64,000 bases of DNA from Chloracidobacterium sp. (lineage in GTDB: Bacteria; Acidobacteriota; Blastocatellia; Pyrinomonadales; Pyrinomonadaceae). Shown here one piece after another: positions 1-8,936 of this stretch (positions within the stretch are counted from its first letter, which is position 1; each line of letters opens with the position of its first letter). Both the position numbers and the translations under genes were made by a program. The notes beneath the pieces are model-generated. The model made no database searches and had not been told where the DNA came from. It saw nothing but the letters and a program-made list of their open reading frames with translations. The stretch is taken from the NCBI GenBank assembly GCA_016716365.1, contig JADJWM010000003.1:376001-440000 (forward strand), written 5' to 3'.

Positions 1-596
1 CGGTGTGCGGCACGTGCGGGCCGAGACAGAAATCGATGAACGGGGAATTGTCGATGTAATAGACACTTGCCGTCCCATCGACCTTCTCATCGATCAGTTC
101 ACACTTAAGCGGCTCGTCACGTTCTTTGAACAGATCAAGGATCTTCGCTTTTTCAATGTCTTCGCGGCGGTAGGGAAGGTTCTGCTTCGCCAACGCCTTC
201 ATCTTCTTTTCGATCACTGGCAGGTCTTCGTCCGTCAAATTCCTTGGGGCGATGACGTCGTAAAAGAAGCCGTACCTGGGGTCATCCATCAATGCCGGCC
301 CGACACCGAGCTTGGTGCCCGGAAAGAGGTCCAATACGGCAGCAGCGAGCAGATGAGCGGTCGAATGGCGTATCAGTTCAAGGCCGTCCGGCGAATCGGC
401 GGTGATCGGCTCGATCGCAAGGGACCTCGTCGGTGGACGTCAGTTCCTTATTAAGATCGGCTTCCTTGCCATTCACCTTCGCCGCCAGGGCGCTTTTCAA
501 TGCATCCCGGTCAAACGCCTTGATCGCGTCCGCTACCGTGGCTGGAGCAGGGATCGCGCGTTCACTTGCGCCGTATTTAATGTTCAGTTCGCTCAT
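1..596 (-). CDS. thrS: Threonyl-tRNA synthetase, N-terminal part, frameshifted and cut by window edge
   Basis: Charges tRNA-Thr in the cytoplasm. The first ~55 residues form a TGS domain starting MSELNIKYG. After a one-base frame change the protein continues with AIEPITADSPDGLELIRHSTAHLL, the start of the second (editing) domain with its HxxxH metal motif, and runs to CLGPHVPHT at the window edge. The catalytic domain lies outside the window. The frame breaks at the GGG run at 421-423 (plus strand): removing one base joins the two halves. The gene is normally essential and single copy, so a sequencing error is the simplest explanation, but a real frameshift cannot be excluded. The two frames together identify the protein very clearly. 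Confidence 0.88.
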
Positions 597-622
597 AACT
601 GGTAAATAGTGAATTGTAAATC

Positions 623-643
623 GTAAATAGAAAGTCTATTTAC
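623..643. repeat. Perfect 9-bp inverted repeat with 3-nt loop
   Basis: GTAAATAGA, loop AAG, TCTATTTAC. It lies about 27 bases upstream of the thrS start (minus strand). It is A/T-rich without a U-tract on the thrS side, so a cis-regulatory or operator role is as likely as termination. Confidence 0.55.
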
Positions 644-805
644 ATTACGATCCGTTCGGGACAGGCCCGCTCGGGACGAATTATTGTTCGCCCTTATCGT
701 TTTTTCATTTACGATCCACGATCTACTCGTGTCACTACTACTTAAATAGATCAGATCCGATAAGAGCGACTTTGCTTGTTTAGAGTACCTGCTTTAGCAG
801 GCCCG

Positions 806-827
806 GCCGCCTGGAAGGCGGAACTCC
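806..827. repeat. Degenerate copy of dispersed GCCGCCTGAAGGCGG repeat
   Basis: Reads GCCGCCTGGAAGGCGGAACTC and resembles the units at 9681, 9713, 10464 and 20711 with a few changes. It lies in non-coding DNA. Confidence 0.5.
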
Positions 828-1068
828 AAACCTTTCCCGCCATTAGAGGCGGGTCGTAGTAGTTATCGAAACAGCAAAGTTCTTCGAAAGCATCTTATCG
901 AAAAAAAATGTAGCGACAATCGCAGGCGCGACTGACGCAGGTGTAACAAACCTCCAGATTATACGGACTCCTTGTGGAAAACTCAAGCCCCAAAACAGCC
1001 CAAAGCCACGAGTCCAATGCCTAAATTCGGAGACCCTGCACCCTGGAAAATACGACCCAGGACTTACT

Positions 1069-1857
1069 CTACTTCCCGGCCAGCAATGCCTGCTGAGCGC
1101 CGACCCATTCCCAGGCGTCGGCCTCGTCCGCCGGGTCGAAAACCCGAACCTCGGTCGAGAACAAAGGCGAGATCAGTTCGATCAAGTTGCGCATCCACGG
1201 TTTGGCACCGATCACCGCATAGCGTTCGACCTTAGACAATGCACGATACTTGGCTTTAGCAAGGTCGTCGTCAAAAAGGGCCGTCAGGTCAAAGCCGTTG
1301 AATTCTTTCAGCCTGGCCAGAATATTGAACTTTCCGTCGCGTTCCAGGAATGGCTTCATCGCCTCGACGGCTTCCTTGATGTCCTTTTCGCGAAGGCGGC
1401 CGTTGATCTCGTACGCAAAGACGTTCTCGCTAGTCGTCTGAAGCAGATGCACCGACTTTGCCCTATCTTCCGCCTTAGGCAGCGGTTCAGGCGCCTCGGA
1501 CGCCCAATAGAAAGCCTTGTCGCGTTCATCGGCGCTGAATACCCTGACGTCGATCGACGAAAACACCAGCCCCTCGACCCTTGCGAGAGCACCGATCCAA
1601 CCCTTGTTGGTCACGACCGCGGCCCTGTAGAACCTAGACAGTTTTCCGAACTTTCCGATGCCGTTCCAGAGATCTTTCAAAGCTCCCTCTATCGTCAAAC
1701 CCATCGAATCGTCGATCTCAGTAAAAAACGAAACGCATTCGTTAGACTTCAAGGCCTCGTCCGTCGCTTTGTAAGCCTTGTCAATATCGTCCGCGGTTAC
1801 GCTGCCCGTTATCTTCATCGCGACAACATGTTTCGGTGATTCAAGAATTTCGATCAT
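1069..1857 (-). CDS. Tandem SpoIIAA-like (DUF3478/STAS-like) protein
   Basis: A 262-residue cytoplasmic protein made of two homologous SpoIIAA-like domains, about residues 1-125 and 135-258. Each half has the family pattern: a short beta strand ending in G (MKITGSV; AYEINGRL), an acidic helix, and a VRVF strand followed by an AxxW helix (VRVFSADERDKAFYWA; VRVFDPADEADAWEW). The family is STAS-like and may bind lipids or nucleotides; the biochemical role is unknown. Single-domain members are usually ~120 residues, so this is a duplication. No signal peptide. It appears monocistronic, separated from tRNA-Val by ~150 bases. Confidence 0.75.
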   Translation of the reverse strand: MIEILESPKHVVAMKITGSVTADDIDKAYKATDEALKSNECVSFFTEIDDSMGLTIEGALKDLWNGIGKFGKLSRFYRAAVVTNKGWIGALARVEGLVFSSIDVRVFSADERDKAFYWASEAPEPLPKAEDRAKSVHLLQTTSENVFAYEINGRLREKDIKEAVEAMKPFLERDGKFNILARLKEFNGFDLTALFDDDLAKAKYRALSKVERYAVIGAKPWMRNLIELISPLFSTEVRVFDPADEADAWEWVGAQQALLAGK

Positions 1858-2006
1858 TTCATCCCCCTAAAAGACTTCTGACGGCGTTACGGGCCGGTCA
1901 AACGGTAGTCCCGCCGCCGTTATTGATAACGAATTTTCTGAAGTGAAAGTTCTCGTTGAAAGGGAGGGCCAGAGCAGCCGGCCTGATCGGGGGTTTAAAA
2001 TGAAAA

Positions 2007-2081
<75 letters not shown>

Positions 2082-2140
2082 ACAACCGCGTTGTTCGCCG
2101 TAAAAGCGAATCCAAAGAATGACAAATTGAAAAAGATGTG

Positions 2141-2455
2141 TCAAGAAACCCGCGGCGCGTGGAAGATCTGGACGATCTCCCATTCTTCGCGTTCGACATT
2201 TACTCCCGCAGGGAAGTTGGACAGGAAGTCCTCCCGCAGCCACGCGGCGTCGCGTTCAAGGTAATTATCCAGTGCCGCACGGCTGACGGCCTCGTATCTG
2301 ATCCGGTAACGTGCGGGCGCCGAACGGCTGAAAACGGCGGAGCTGAAAGCCCCCGACGAAAGAACGTCGGGAATGTGACGGCCCATCATATAGCCTTCGA
2401 ACGCATCGCAAAGGGCGGTTTCGACGATCGCGGTGATCTCATATATGACCGGCAT
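2141..2455 (-). CDS. DUF4286 family protein
   Basis: A 104-residue protein with the DUF4286 pattern: an N-terminal strand MPVIYEITAIV, then GYMMGRHIPDVLSSGAFSSA, RIRYEA and a C-terminal VEREEWEIV strand. The family has a ferredoxin-like fold and no assigned function. It starts 21 bases after the alpha/beta hydrolase stop, so it is probably the last gene of a hutG-hydrolase-DUF4286 unit. No signal peptide. Confidence 0.75.
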   Translation of the reverse strand: MPVIYEITAIVETALCDAFEGYMMGRHIPDVLSSGAFSSAVFSRSAPARYRIRYEAVSRAALDNYLERDAAWLREDFLSNFPAGVNVEREEWEIVQIFHAPRVS

Positions 2456-2476
2456 CTGTTAATCGGCTGTTCTCCG

Positions 2477-3463
2477 TCAATTGAGGATCCGAGTGGCCTC
2501 GCCGTCGTTAACGGCGGACAAAGGCGACCCGTCATCAAGGCAGTAATTAAGTGTCGGGTCGGTATAAGCCCGTGAGCAGGAGGGACATTCCTTGAGAGTG
2601 GGCGACGAGGCGGCCGCCCGTTCCGGGCAGCCAAGGAACTCGCGGATCTCTTCGAGAAACACACCCCAGGCCGGCTCATGGCTCAGGACCAGGTGGTTTG
2701 AACTCTCCAGCGACAGGAATTTTGCGTTCGGGATCAGAGCGGCCATTCGGCGGCCTTCCTCGAACGGTACGAGGGCATCGTTGCGCGAATGGCTCACGAG
2801 CGTAGGCACGTCGAGGTCGGGCAGGATCTCCCTGACATCGAATTCGCCGATCGCTTCCAGGATCGACGCGGCATTTTCCGGTGAAACCGAAGCTTGCTGA
2901 AGCTCATTGAAGGAGTGCGCCTCTTCGGGCGTGCTGTCAGGAATGCAAAGCGATGTCCATAATTGCCGGATCGCGGGATTCCGGCTGTTCCAGCCCTGTT
3001 TGATCAGAACTACCTGCGCCTCGCGGTGTGCAAGTGCTTCAGGGGCCAGGTCTGCCTTTCTCCAGCCGACCGCAAACGAGCCGTGAAGGATCAAATGAGA
3101 AACCCTTTCGGGGTGGCGATGCGCGTAAGTGATCGCGACGGGGCCACCTTGCGAGATCGCAAACAGTGGAAAGCGTTCGAGCTTAAGTGCGTCCACGACC
3201 GCTTCCAGGTCGCCCACGAACGAATCCAGGGAAAGGTCGGAAACATCGCGGTCCGACAATCCCGTTCCTCTCTCGTCGTACCGGACCAACCGGAAATCCT
3301 GGGCGAACTCGTACATCACGTGGTTCCAAACCGGGCTCCGCCAGTCGAATTCCAGATGGTTCATCCAGTTTGCTGCTTTAACAAGCGGCGGGCCCGTGCC
3401 GACCGTCGCATACGCGATATTCGTCTTGTCGGGCGCGGCGCAAAACCGGATCTGCTGTTCCAT
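2477..3463 (-). CDS. Alpha/beta hydrolase with C-terminal four-cysteine tail
   Basis: A 328-residue hydrolase. Residues 1-275 are an alpha/beta-hydrolase fold with nucleophile Ser104 in FAISQGG, a probable acid in SHSRNDALVPF and a probable His in SSNHLVL. The pattern RYDERGTGLSD before the nucleophile matches hydrolases otherwise found fused to adenylate cyclase or LuxR regulators. The last ~45 residues hold CPSC and NYCLDDGSPL, a short Cys-rich tail ending DDGxPL that I associate with Acidobacteriota proteins and that may bind zinc. Only three bases separate it from hutG, indicating co-transcription. Substrate unknown. Confidence 0.8.
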   Translation of the reverse strand: MEQQIRFCAAPDKTNIAYATVGTGPPLVKAANWMNHLEFDWRSPVWNHVMYEFAQDFRLVRYDERGTGLSDRDVSDLSLDSFVGDLEAVVDALKLERFPLFAISQGGPVAITYAHRHPERVSHLILHGSFAVGWRKADLAPEALAHREAQVVLIKQGWNSRNPAIRQLWTSLCIPDSTPEEAHSFNELQQASVSPENAASILEAIGEFDVREILPDLDVPTLVSHSRNDALVPFEEGRRMAALIPNAKFLSLESSNHLVLSHEPAWGVFLEEIREFLGCPERAAASSPTLKECPSCSRAYTDPTLNYCLDDGSPLSAVNDGEATRILN

Positions 3464-3466
3464 ACG

Positions 3467-4420
3467 TCAATTGATCCCGCTGCAGAACCTGTGCATCGCG
3501 ATGGCGACGAGTGCGCTGGTCCTGCCGTTCAGGTCGAGGGAAGGATTAACCTCCGAGAAGACCGCGATACGCGTATTCGCGAGCGAGGCGGCGTATTTGA
3601 CGAGCTGGATGAACTCGCCCGCCCGCAGGCCGAGCGGCGATGGATCGTTCGTTCCCGGGGCATCTGCGGACCGGACGGCGTGCATATCGAAGCTGAAAAA
3701 GGTATTCAACGAGCTGCTGTGGCCAATGAATTTCAGCTTAATGTTCTCTTTGAGTTCGATATCGGCCTCGGTACGCGACCGGAGCAGTTCCAGGCTGATC
3801 CGGTTAACTCCAAGCGAGCGTATATGCTCGAAATAGACCGGCGAACAGAAATGCGACTGATAACCGACCTCGTAAAAATACGACGGTATCAAAAGATCCT
3901 CTTCAAGCAGTTGGCGAAAAGCGGTGGAACTGTTCCGCTCCGCAGTCTTTCTGACATCAAGGTGCGAATCGACATTGATCGCGATCCAGTTTTTGGTCCC
4001 GTAGATGGCCGACATCGCCGCTCCGCAGGGATAGGCGGCATCATTGCCGCCGCCAATGACGACAACCCTCTTTCCCGTTGAAAGCAGTGCTTCGATCAGT
4101 TTTTCAAACCGTTCGTGGGTCTCTTCGAGAGTGCGGCCGGTTCGAACATCTCCGAGATCGAAGATCCGCCTGCTGATGTTCAAGGGTGTCAGCCGGTAGA
4201 ATTGCTCACGGACGACCTTCGGGGCCATTGCCGCCCCGGCACGCCCTCCCGCCCTGACGATGCCCTGCTCTTCGGGGCAGCCTAGGATCACGATATCCGC
4301 CGCATCAAGGTCGGATTCGGCACGCCCGACAACTTCGGACAGTCGCGGGTCATTCGGGTCCCGCTTCGCCTGGAAAAGTTCTTCGGCGGGACGATCTGTC
4401 AGCTCAAAAATGTTCTCCAT
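3467..4420 (-). CDS. hutG: Arginase-family ureohydrolase, probable formimidoylglutamase
   Basis: A 317-residue ureohydrolase, probably the last histidine-degradation step (N-formimidoyl-glutamate to glutamate plus formamide). Metal-site motifs can be followed: GGGND at 123-127 (usually GGDH or GGxH), NVDSHLD at 149-155 (the DxHxD motif) and SFDMHAVRSADAPG near 244-257 (usually SxDxDxxDPxxAPG). The replaced ligands differ from classical arginase and are compatible with divergent formimidoylglutamases. hutU, hutI and hutH lie within 17 kb, and hutG would complete that route, which is why I prefer this over agmatinase or arginase. First gene of a minus-strand unit. Confidence 0.72.
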   Translation of the reverse strand: MENIFELTDRPAEELFQAKRDPNDPRLSEVVGRAESDLDAADIVILGCPEEQGIVRAGGRAGAAMAPKVVREQFYRLTPLNISRRIFDLGDVRTGRTLEETHERFEKLIEALLSTGKRVVVIGGGNDAAYPCGAAMSAIYGTKNWIAINVDSHLDVRKTAERNSSTAFRQLLEEDLLIPSYFYEVGYQSHFCSPVYFEHIRSLGVNRISLELLRSRTEADIELKENIKLKFIGHSSSLNTFFSFDMHAVRSADAPGTNDPSPLGLRAGEFIQLVKYAASLANTRIAVFSEVNPSLDLNGRTSALVAIAMHRFCSGIN

Positions 4421-4600
4421 CTCTGAAAAGTTTCTCTTGTCGAACTGCAGGGGTATTTGTTAGATAATAACCCACTTATTCAAGCCGGCGAAATTCCGGC
4501 GGCTGCGCACGCGCAAGCACCTTTTCTTCTTGACCGCCGAATCCTTTTCAAATATTCTTTCCGACGATCCTAACAGGTCTGAATTGGAGGTTTCCCGGCC

Positions 4601-5626
4601 GTGAAAAGACTCACTTTCCTCCTCGTCCTCTGTGCCGCAACAGCGGCGCAGGCCGAGAATACGTTCGCCCAGGGTGCGAGCGAGATCTGCGGTGACAGCG
4701 CAGGCAGCAATTGGAACGCAGACTCGGCAGTTTTCGGCCGGATCACGCTTCGCGGTTTTGAGAGGTCCGGAAAGCTGCCGAAGATCACCGTTACCCTCAT
4801 CGACAGAAACCGCAGCGAACACCGCTACACGATCGACCGGAATGGAAACTATTGTTTCCGAGGGATCGACGGGGGCGGCGGGCAGATCGTCGTTGATGTC
4901 GAGGAGAATGAGATCATACGACGTTCGCTGCCCTCGTCCACGACACAGCTTCGTCAGCACCGCCAGGATTTCGAGCTGAATGCGCCGGATGACCGTCAGC
5001 GGCCCCCTTCGACGGTCTCGGCAAGATACAGCTATCCCCGTGAAGGCGAGAACGCGGCCCTTTTCGAACGGGCGGCGGAGGCGGAGCGGAAAAAGGACCG
5101 CGGCACGGCCGTAAAACTGCTTAAGGAGTTGGTTGGCAAGGATGCTAAGGACTTTGTGGCCTGGGGCCGTCTTGGGTCGATATATTTCGAACAGAGTGAC
5201 CTTAAGGCCGCGGAGGCGGCGTATACCAAGGCGCTCGACGCGAGGCCCGACTTCGGCTTCGGAATGATGAATCTCGGGCGTATTTATCTGGTCCAGAACA
5301 AGGTCGACGCAGCGATCGAGATACTGCTCCGTTCAACGCAGGCCGACCCGACCGCGCCCAGGGCCTTCCAACTGCTCGGCGAAGCATATCTTCTCGCAAA
5401 AAAGGGCACTTTGGGTGTCGAAGCCCTTACCGAAGCGATCCGTTTGGACCCGGTCGGGATGGCTGAGTGCCACCTTTTGATGGCCCGGCTGTATGACCGG
5501 GCCGGAGCTCGCTCGTGGGCATCGCGTGAATACCAGACCTTTCTCAAGAAAGTCCCGGATCATGCCGAGAAGAAGAAGTTCGAGAAATACATCAAGGACA
5601 ACCCGCCGGAACCGGACGAACAATGA
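4601..5626 (+). CDS. Secreted TPR protein with N-terminal beta-sandwich-like domain
   Basis: A 341-residue exported protein. Signal peptide at residues 1-24 (MKRLTFLLVLCAATAAQA). A Cys-containing domain at ~30-130 resembles carboxypeptidase-regulatory-like beta sandwiches (VFGRITLRGF, RNGNYCFRGI). Four to five TPR-like repeats follow at ~145-340. GTG start at 4601 with GGAGG ten bases upstream. The next gene is a close paralogue, so the pair arose by tandem duplication. Probably a periplasmic scaffold; partner unknown. Confidence 0.75.
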   Translation: MKRLTFLLVLCAATAAQAENTFAQGASEICGDSAGSNWNADSAVFGRITLRGFERSGKLPKITVTLIDRNRSEHRYTIDRNGNYCFRGIDGGGGQIVVDVEENEIIRRSLPSSTTQLRQHRQDFELNAPDDRQRPPSTVSARYSYPREGENAALFERAAEAERKKDRGTAVKLLKELVGKDAKDFVAWGRLGSIYFEQSDLKAAEAAYTKALDARPDFGFGMMNLGRIYLVQNKVDAAIEILLRSTQADPTAPRAFQLLGEAYLLAKKGTLGVEALTEAIRLDPVGMAECHLLMARLYDRAGARSWASREYQTFLKKVPDHAEKKKFEKYIKDNPPEPDEQ

Positions 5627-5662
5627 CACGACATTTGACCCAGGTTGAGGAGCCGTTTGCGG

Positions 5663-6706
5663 ATGCGAAAGTGTAATTTTACTGAGTATCGATATCCTGT
5701 TTTCTTGCTCAACCTTGTCATCGTTCTGACCGCGAGCGTCGCCGTCAGGGCCCAGGTCGACGATATCTGCCGCGAGTTCGGGTTTATCGCGACGCTCGAA
5801 GGGCCCCGATTGAGCGCTCCTTTTATTTTTGGGCGGATCAATGTCAAGGCATACGAACCACGCGATAAATTCCCGAAGATCAACATCACGTATCAAAACA
5901 GGGGTAGTTCGCCCGAAAGACTTACAGTGGGAAGAAGCGGAAACTACTGTTTTAAGATGGGTACCGGGTCCGGCGGTATCCTCATCGTCGAGGTTGACGG
6001 GGTCGAGGTCGCTCGCCGGCAGGTCGCCACGCTCGCCCCGGCCCAACAGCGGGAGGATTTTGACGTCCTGATAGACCGGGAAGAGCGCTCAGCGGCACCG
6101 GGCGTCGTGCCTTCAAAGCCGCAGCGGCCGCCGAATCCAAAAACCGCGGACCTGTACAAAAAGGCCTCCGAAGCAGAAAGTGCGAAAGACACCGACGGGG
6201 CGATCCGAAATCTTAAAGAGATAGTCGAGTTGGACGCAGAGGATTTCGTCGGATGGGGCCTTCTGGCAAATAAGTTACTTGCGAAGAAGGACTACGCCGG
6301 GGCGGAGGCCGCGCTCAGGAAAGCGGTCGCATTGAAGGAAGATCATTTTCCGGCATGGATGACCGCCGGCCGGATCAGGGCCGAGCAGAAACAGCACGAA
6401 GCGGCGATCGAGGTCTTCAAGCACGCGATCGCTCTGGAGCCGACCTCCGCCCAGGCGTATCAGCTTTTGGGCGAATCGTACCTGCAGACAAAACAAGGCA
6501 CCCTGGGTGCCGACGCGTTGAACAAGGCCATCGAACTCGACCCTGTCGGAATGGCCGAACTTCATTTGCAGCTCGCCCACCTCTACCGGCTTGCAAAAGC
6601 CAACAAGATGGCCGCCGATGAATACCGGAAGTTCCTCGCTAAAGTGCCCGATCATCCCGACGAAAGGAAGTTCGAGAAGTTCATCGCGGACAACCCGCCG
6701 AAATAG
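5663..6706 (+). CDS. Secreted TPR protein, paralogue of upstream gene
   Basis: A 347-residue paralogue of the preceding gene with the same order: an N-terminal membrane or signal segment (YPVFLLNLVIVLTASVAVRAQ), a beta-sandwich-like domain (FIFGRINVKAYEPRDKFPKI, RSGNYCFKMG), then TPR repeats ending KVPDHPDERKFEKF, nearly identical to its twin (KVPDHAEKKKFEKY). I chose the ATG at 5663 over the upstream TTG at 5645 because GAGGAG lies about ten bases upstream of it. Function unknown. Confidence 0.75.
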   Translation: MRKCNFTEYRYPVFLLNLVIVLTASVAVRAQVDDICREFGFIATLEGPRLSAPFIFGRINVKAYEPRDKFPKINITYQNRGSSPERLTVGRSGNYCFKMGTGSGGILIVEVDGVEVARRQVATLAPAQQREDFDVLIDREERSAAPGVVPSKPQRPPNPKTADLYKKASEAESAKDTDGAIRNLKEIVELDAEDFVGWGLLANKLLAKKDYAGAEAALRKAVALKEDHFPAWMTAGRIRAEQKQHEAAIEVFKHAIALEPTSAQAYQLLGESYLQTKQGTLGADALNKAIELDPVGMAELHLQLAHLYRLAKANKMAADEYRKFLAKVPDHPDERKFEKFIADNPPK

Positions 6707-6756
6707 ACCCATTGTTCCACAGCGACGGCCTGAAACACGTAGTCGGGCGGTATGAA

Positions 6757-8265
6757 CTATTGGTCGCCAAGCTTTTTCAGCATTTGTTTCGCGTTTCCGT
6801 TGGACGGGTCGCGTTCCAGACTCTTCCGATAATTTGTAATGGCCCGCGATCTGTCACCTGCTTCCATATAAGCCTCGCCGAGGCTGTCGAAGGTATTGCC
6901 GGAATGGGGGAACAATATTGTGTTCAGTTTGAAGACCTCGATGGCCTGGGGCAGTTTCTTTTCTTCCATCAGGTCGTAGCCGGCGCTGTTGACGAACCTT
7001 TCGACCGCATCGACGCCCGCTTTTCGCGACTTGTGCGATGCGACGGCGGCGTCCACGCCTTTTTCGGCCGCGATCGCAGCAAGTTCCTTGCTAAACACCT
7101 GATTCTCCTTATTTTCAGCATTTGGTATCGCTGGGACGTAGCCGGGCTCGAAGATCGTGCGGGCGATCTGGTTGTTAACATCGACGAACGACGGGATGCC
7201 TTTGTTGACGATGTGGATGATCGTCAGCCGCTCGTCGATGTAACGGTGCATATCGGCGTAGAAGATGTTGTTCGTGCCGTTGTGCCGGGCGATAAACGTG
7301 TTCCGGTCGGTCTTGAGGACGTCCCAGCCGTAGGCGTAATAGGGATTGTCCGTCTCGTTCTTCCGAAGCCTCGGGTGATGTAGTTTTTTCTTCGCTTCGG
7401 ACGAAAGTATCTTATTGCCGCGAAGAGCGATGCTCCATTTGGCGAGATCCTCGGTCGTCGACAAGATCCCTCCGTTGCCGCGAAGGTGCCAGAAAGGCGC
7501 ACCGTCGCCGTCCCAGGCCTTGTCCGTCGGTTTGCCCCACTGATCTCCATCCCAGCGATAACCGACTGCGATCGCAGATGGGTCGAATTTCGGGAGCGAA
7601 TAGCCGGTGCGGGTCATCCCTGCGGGTTTGAATAGATTTTCGGAAAGATATCTTTCGTACGACTTTCCCGATGCCTTTTCGACGATCATCGCGAGAAGGC
7701 TGTAGCCGATATTTGAATAACGAAAACGCTCGCCGACCTTCGATTCGAGCGGCGAGGCCATTACCTTCGCAAGAAATTCCTCACGCGTGATCTTTTCGTA
7801 ATCGCCGCCGACGTCGCCCCGGAGGCCGGAAGAATGCCGGAGCAGTTCGTGTATCGTGATCGCGGACTTGTCTTCGGGGACGCCGGAAAAGAACTTGCCT
7901 ATTTTGTCGTCGGTGCTCAACTTGCCGAGCATTTCGAGCTTGAGTATCGCTGCCGCAGTGAATTGTTTCGTCAGCGAACCGATGTCGAAGAGAGTGTGGG
8001 AATCGTTGCGGATATTTCGCTCAAGATCGCGCATGCCGGATGATCTCGAGATGACGATCTTGCCGTCGCGTTCGACGATCACGTTTCCCGTGAAACCTGA
8101 CCTCTCAATGCCGTCGAGATAAGTTGCGATCCGTGCAAATGTCGCCGGGCCGATCTCGGGCACTTTCGCCTGAGGGAACGCGGCCGTCCCGAACGCAGCG
8201 ATCGCGAATAGGGCGAGAATTGTCAGGAGAGTGTAACGGTAGAGTTTTTTAATCATGATTGCCAC
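6757..8265 (-). CDS. Secreted serine hydrolase of beta-lactamase class C/PBP family with C-terminal TPR
   Basis: A 502-residue protein with an N-terminal signal peptide (IKKLYRYTLLTILALFAIAAFG). The hydrolase domain spans ~40-370 with the S-x-x-K nucleophile motif Ser97-Leu-Thr-Lys100 (FDIGSLTKQF), the Tyr motif RYSNIGYS and the C-terminal H-x-G triad variant RHNGTN. Residues ~400-500 form TPR-like helices (DSLGEAYMEAGDRSRAITNYRKSLERDP). Such proteins are periplasmic esterases or peptidases and seldom true beta-lactamases. It is convergent with the TPR gene pair, with a 50-base gap and no clear terminator. Confidence 0.85.
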   Translation of the reverse strand: MAIMIKKLYRYTLLTILALFAIAAFGTAAFPQAKVPEIGPATFARIATYLDGIERSGFTGNVIVERDGKIVISRSSGMRDLERNIRNDSHTLFDIGSLTKQFTAAAILKLEMLGKLSTDDKIGKFFSGVPEDKSAITIHELLRHSSGLRGDVGGDYEKITREEFLAKVMASPLESKVGERFRYSNIGYSLLAMIVEKASGKSYERYLSENLFKPAGMTRTGYSLPKFDPSAIAVGYRWDGDQWGKPTDKAWDGDGAPFWHLRGNGGILSTTEDLAKWSIALRGNKILSSEAKKKLHHPRLRKNETDNPYYAYGWDVLKTDRNTFIARHNGTNNIFYADMHRYIDERLTIIHIVNKGIPSFVDVNNQIARTIFEPGYVPAIPNAENKENQVFSKELAAIAAEKGVDAAVASHKSRKAGVDAVERFVNSAGYDLMEEKKLPQAIEVFKLNTILFPHSGNTFDSLGEAYMEAGDRSRAITNYRKSLERDPSNGNAKQMLKKLGDQ

Positions 8266-8364
8266 AGTCTCGGTCGAGCGGTGTATGAATCGAGGCCCGT
8301 ACTTTATTCAGACGTAAAACACCGCATTGGACGGACATGTAACAAATTTCTCTTATTCCCTAGC

Positions 8365-8928
8365 TCAGGGTTTGGCATTAAAGAAAGTAATGAAGTCCTT
8401 GGTGATGTCGATCTTTTCGTCGGGAATGGCGACGATGAGGCCGATTTGATCGCGGGAAACGTCCAAGATTATTGCGTAGCCGTTTTGCTTTCCGTATTCA
8501 ATAAGTGGGTCGCCGATCGCCAGGTCTAGCGGCCCGGTCACGTTGGAAACTCGGCGGTTAATTCGTGTTCTTGCGTCTTCTTCTTTGAATCGGTAATCCC
8601 GCTTTAGGCGTTCGTATTCCTCGCGTTTCGCCTCGATAGCCCTTGAGTCCACGGGCCGGCCTCGCTGTGCGGCTTCGGTGCCGGCCTTTATCTCGGTATC
8701 AACCGAACGGATGCGTGCTGAAATGTTCTCAAGTTCCTTTTTCGTCGGGGCGAATTCCGTTTCAATACTCTTCAGAGCGTTCGTGTATTTCGTGATACCT
8801 GTGCCTGCTGCTTCAAAGGCTTTTGTATCGATGACCGCGATACGTTGTGTTGCTGTTTGAGCAAACGCCGCCGATGCAAATGCTGCAGCAAACAATATAG
8901 TGTGAGCTAGAGAGCTAAATTTCTTCAT
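8365..8928 (-). CDS. Skp/OmpH-family periplasmic chaperone
   Basis: A 187-residue protein from the preferred ATG at 8928 (MKKFSSLAH); an upstream in-frame ATG at 8949 would overlap the divergent RDD gene more. It has a signal peptide ending ASAAFAQ, a short strand (RIAVIDTKAF), long charged coiled-coil helices (~45-130) and the family C-terminal pattern YGKQNGYAIILDV. OmpH/Skp trimers hold unfolded outer-membrane proteins. It is not next to bamA or lpxD, unlike canonical skp. A paralogue lies at 9800-10366. Confidence 0.8.
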   Translation of the reverse strand: MKKFSSLAHTILFAAAFASAAFAQTATQRIAVIDTKAFEAAGTGITKYTNALKSIETEFAPTKKELENISARIRSVDTEIKAGTEAAQRGRPVDSRAIEAKREEYERLKRDYRFKEEDARTRINRRVSNVTGPLDLAIGDPLIEYGKQNGYAIILDVSRDQIGLIVAIPDEKIDITKDFITFFNAKP

Positions 8929-8936
8929 GAGGTTGA

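Larger units (their letters stand above)
597..1068. other. Intergenic region with hairpin and degenerate repeat
   Basis: No convincing gene in 472 bases between thrS and the SpoIIAA-like gene, both on the minus strand. It holds a perfect A/T-rich hairpin at 623-643 and a degenerate copy of the dispersed GCCGCCTGAAGGCGG repeat near 806-827, followed by a GGCGGG remnant near 848. A short plus-strand open frame from 972 is antisense to the next gene and looks like a shadow. Confidence 0.6.

Noticed and set aside
5..454. 149-codon plus-strand frame at the left edge
   Set aside because: Antisense to ThrS sequence that is clearly recognisable.
2963..4081. 372-codon plus-strand open frame opposite hutG and the hydrolase
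   Set aside because: Arg-rich, no domain pattern, and antisense to two clear genes. A shadow frame in G+C-rich DNA.
6712..7383. 223-codon plus-strand frame opposite the serine hydrolase
   Set aside because: Antisense shadow; the minus strand carries the SxxK hydrolase and TPR.
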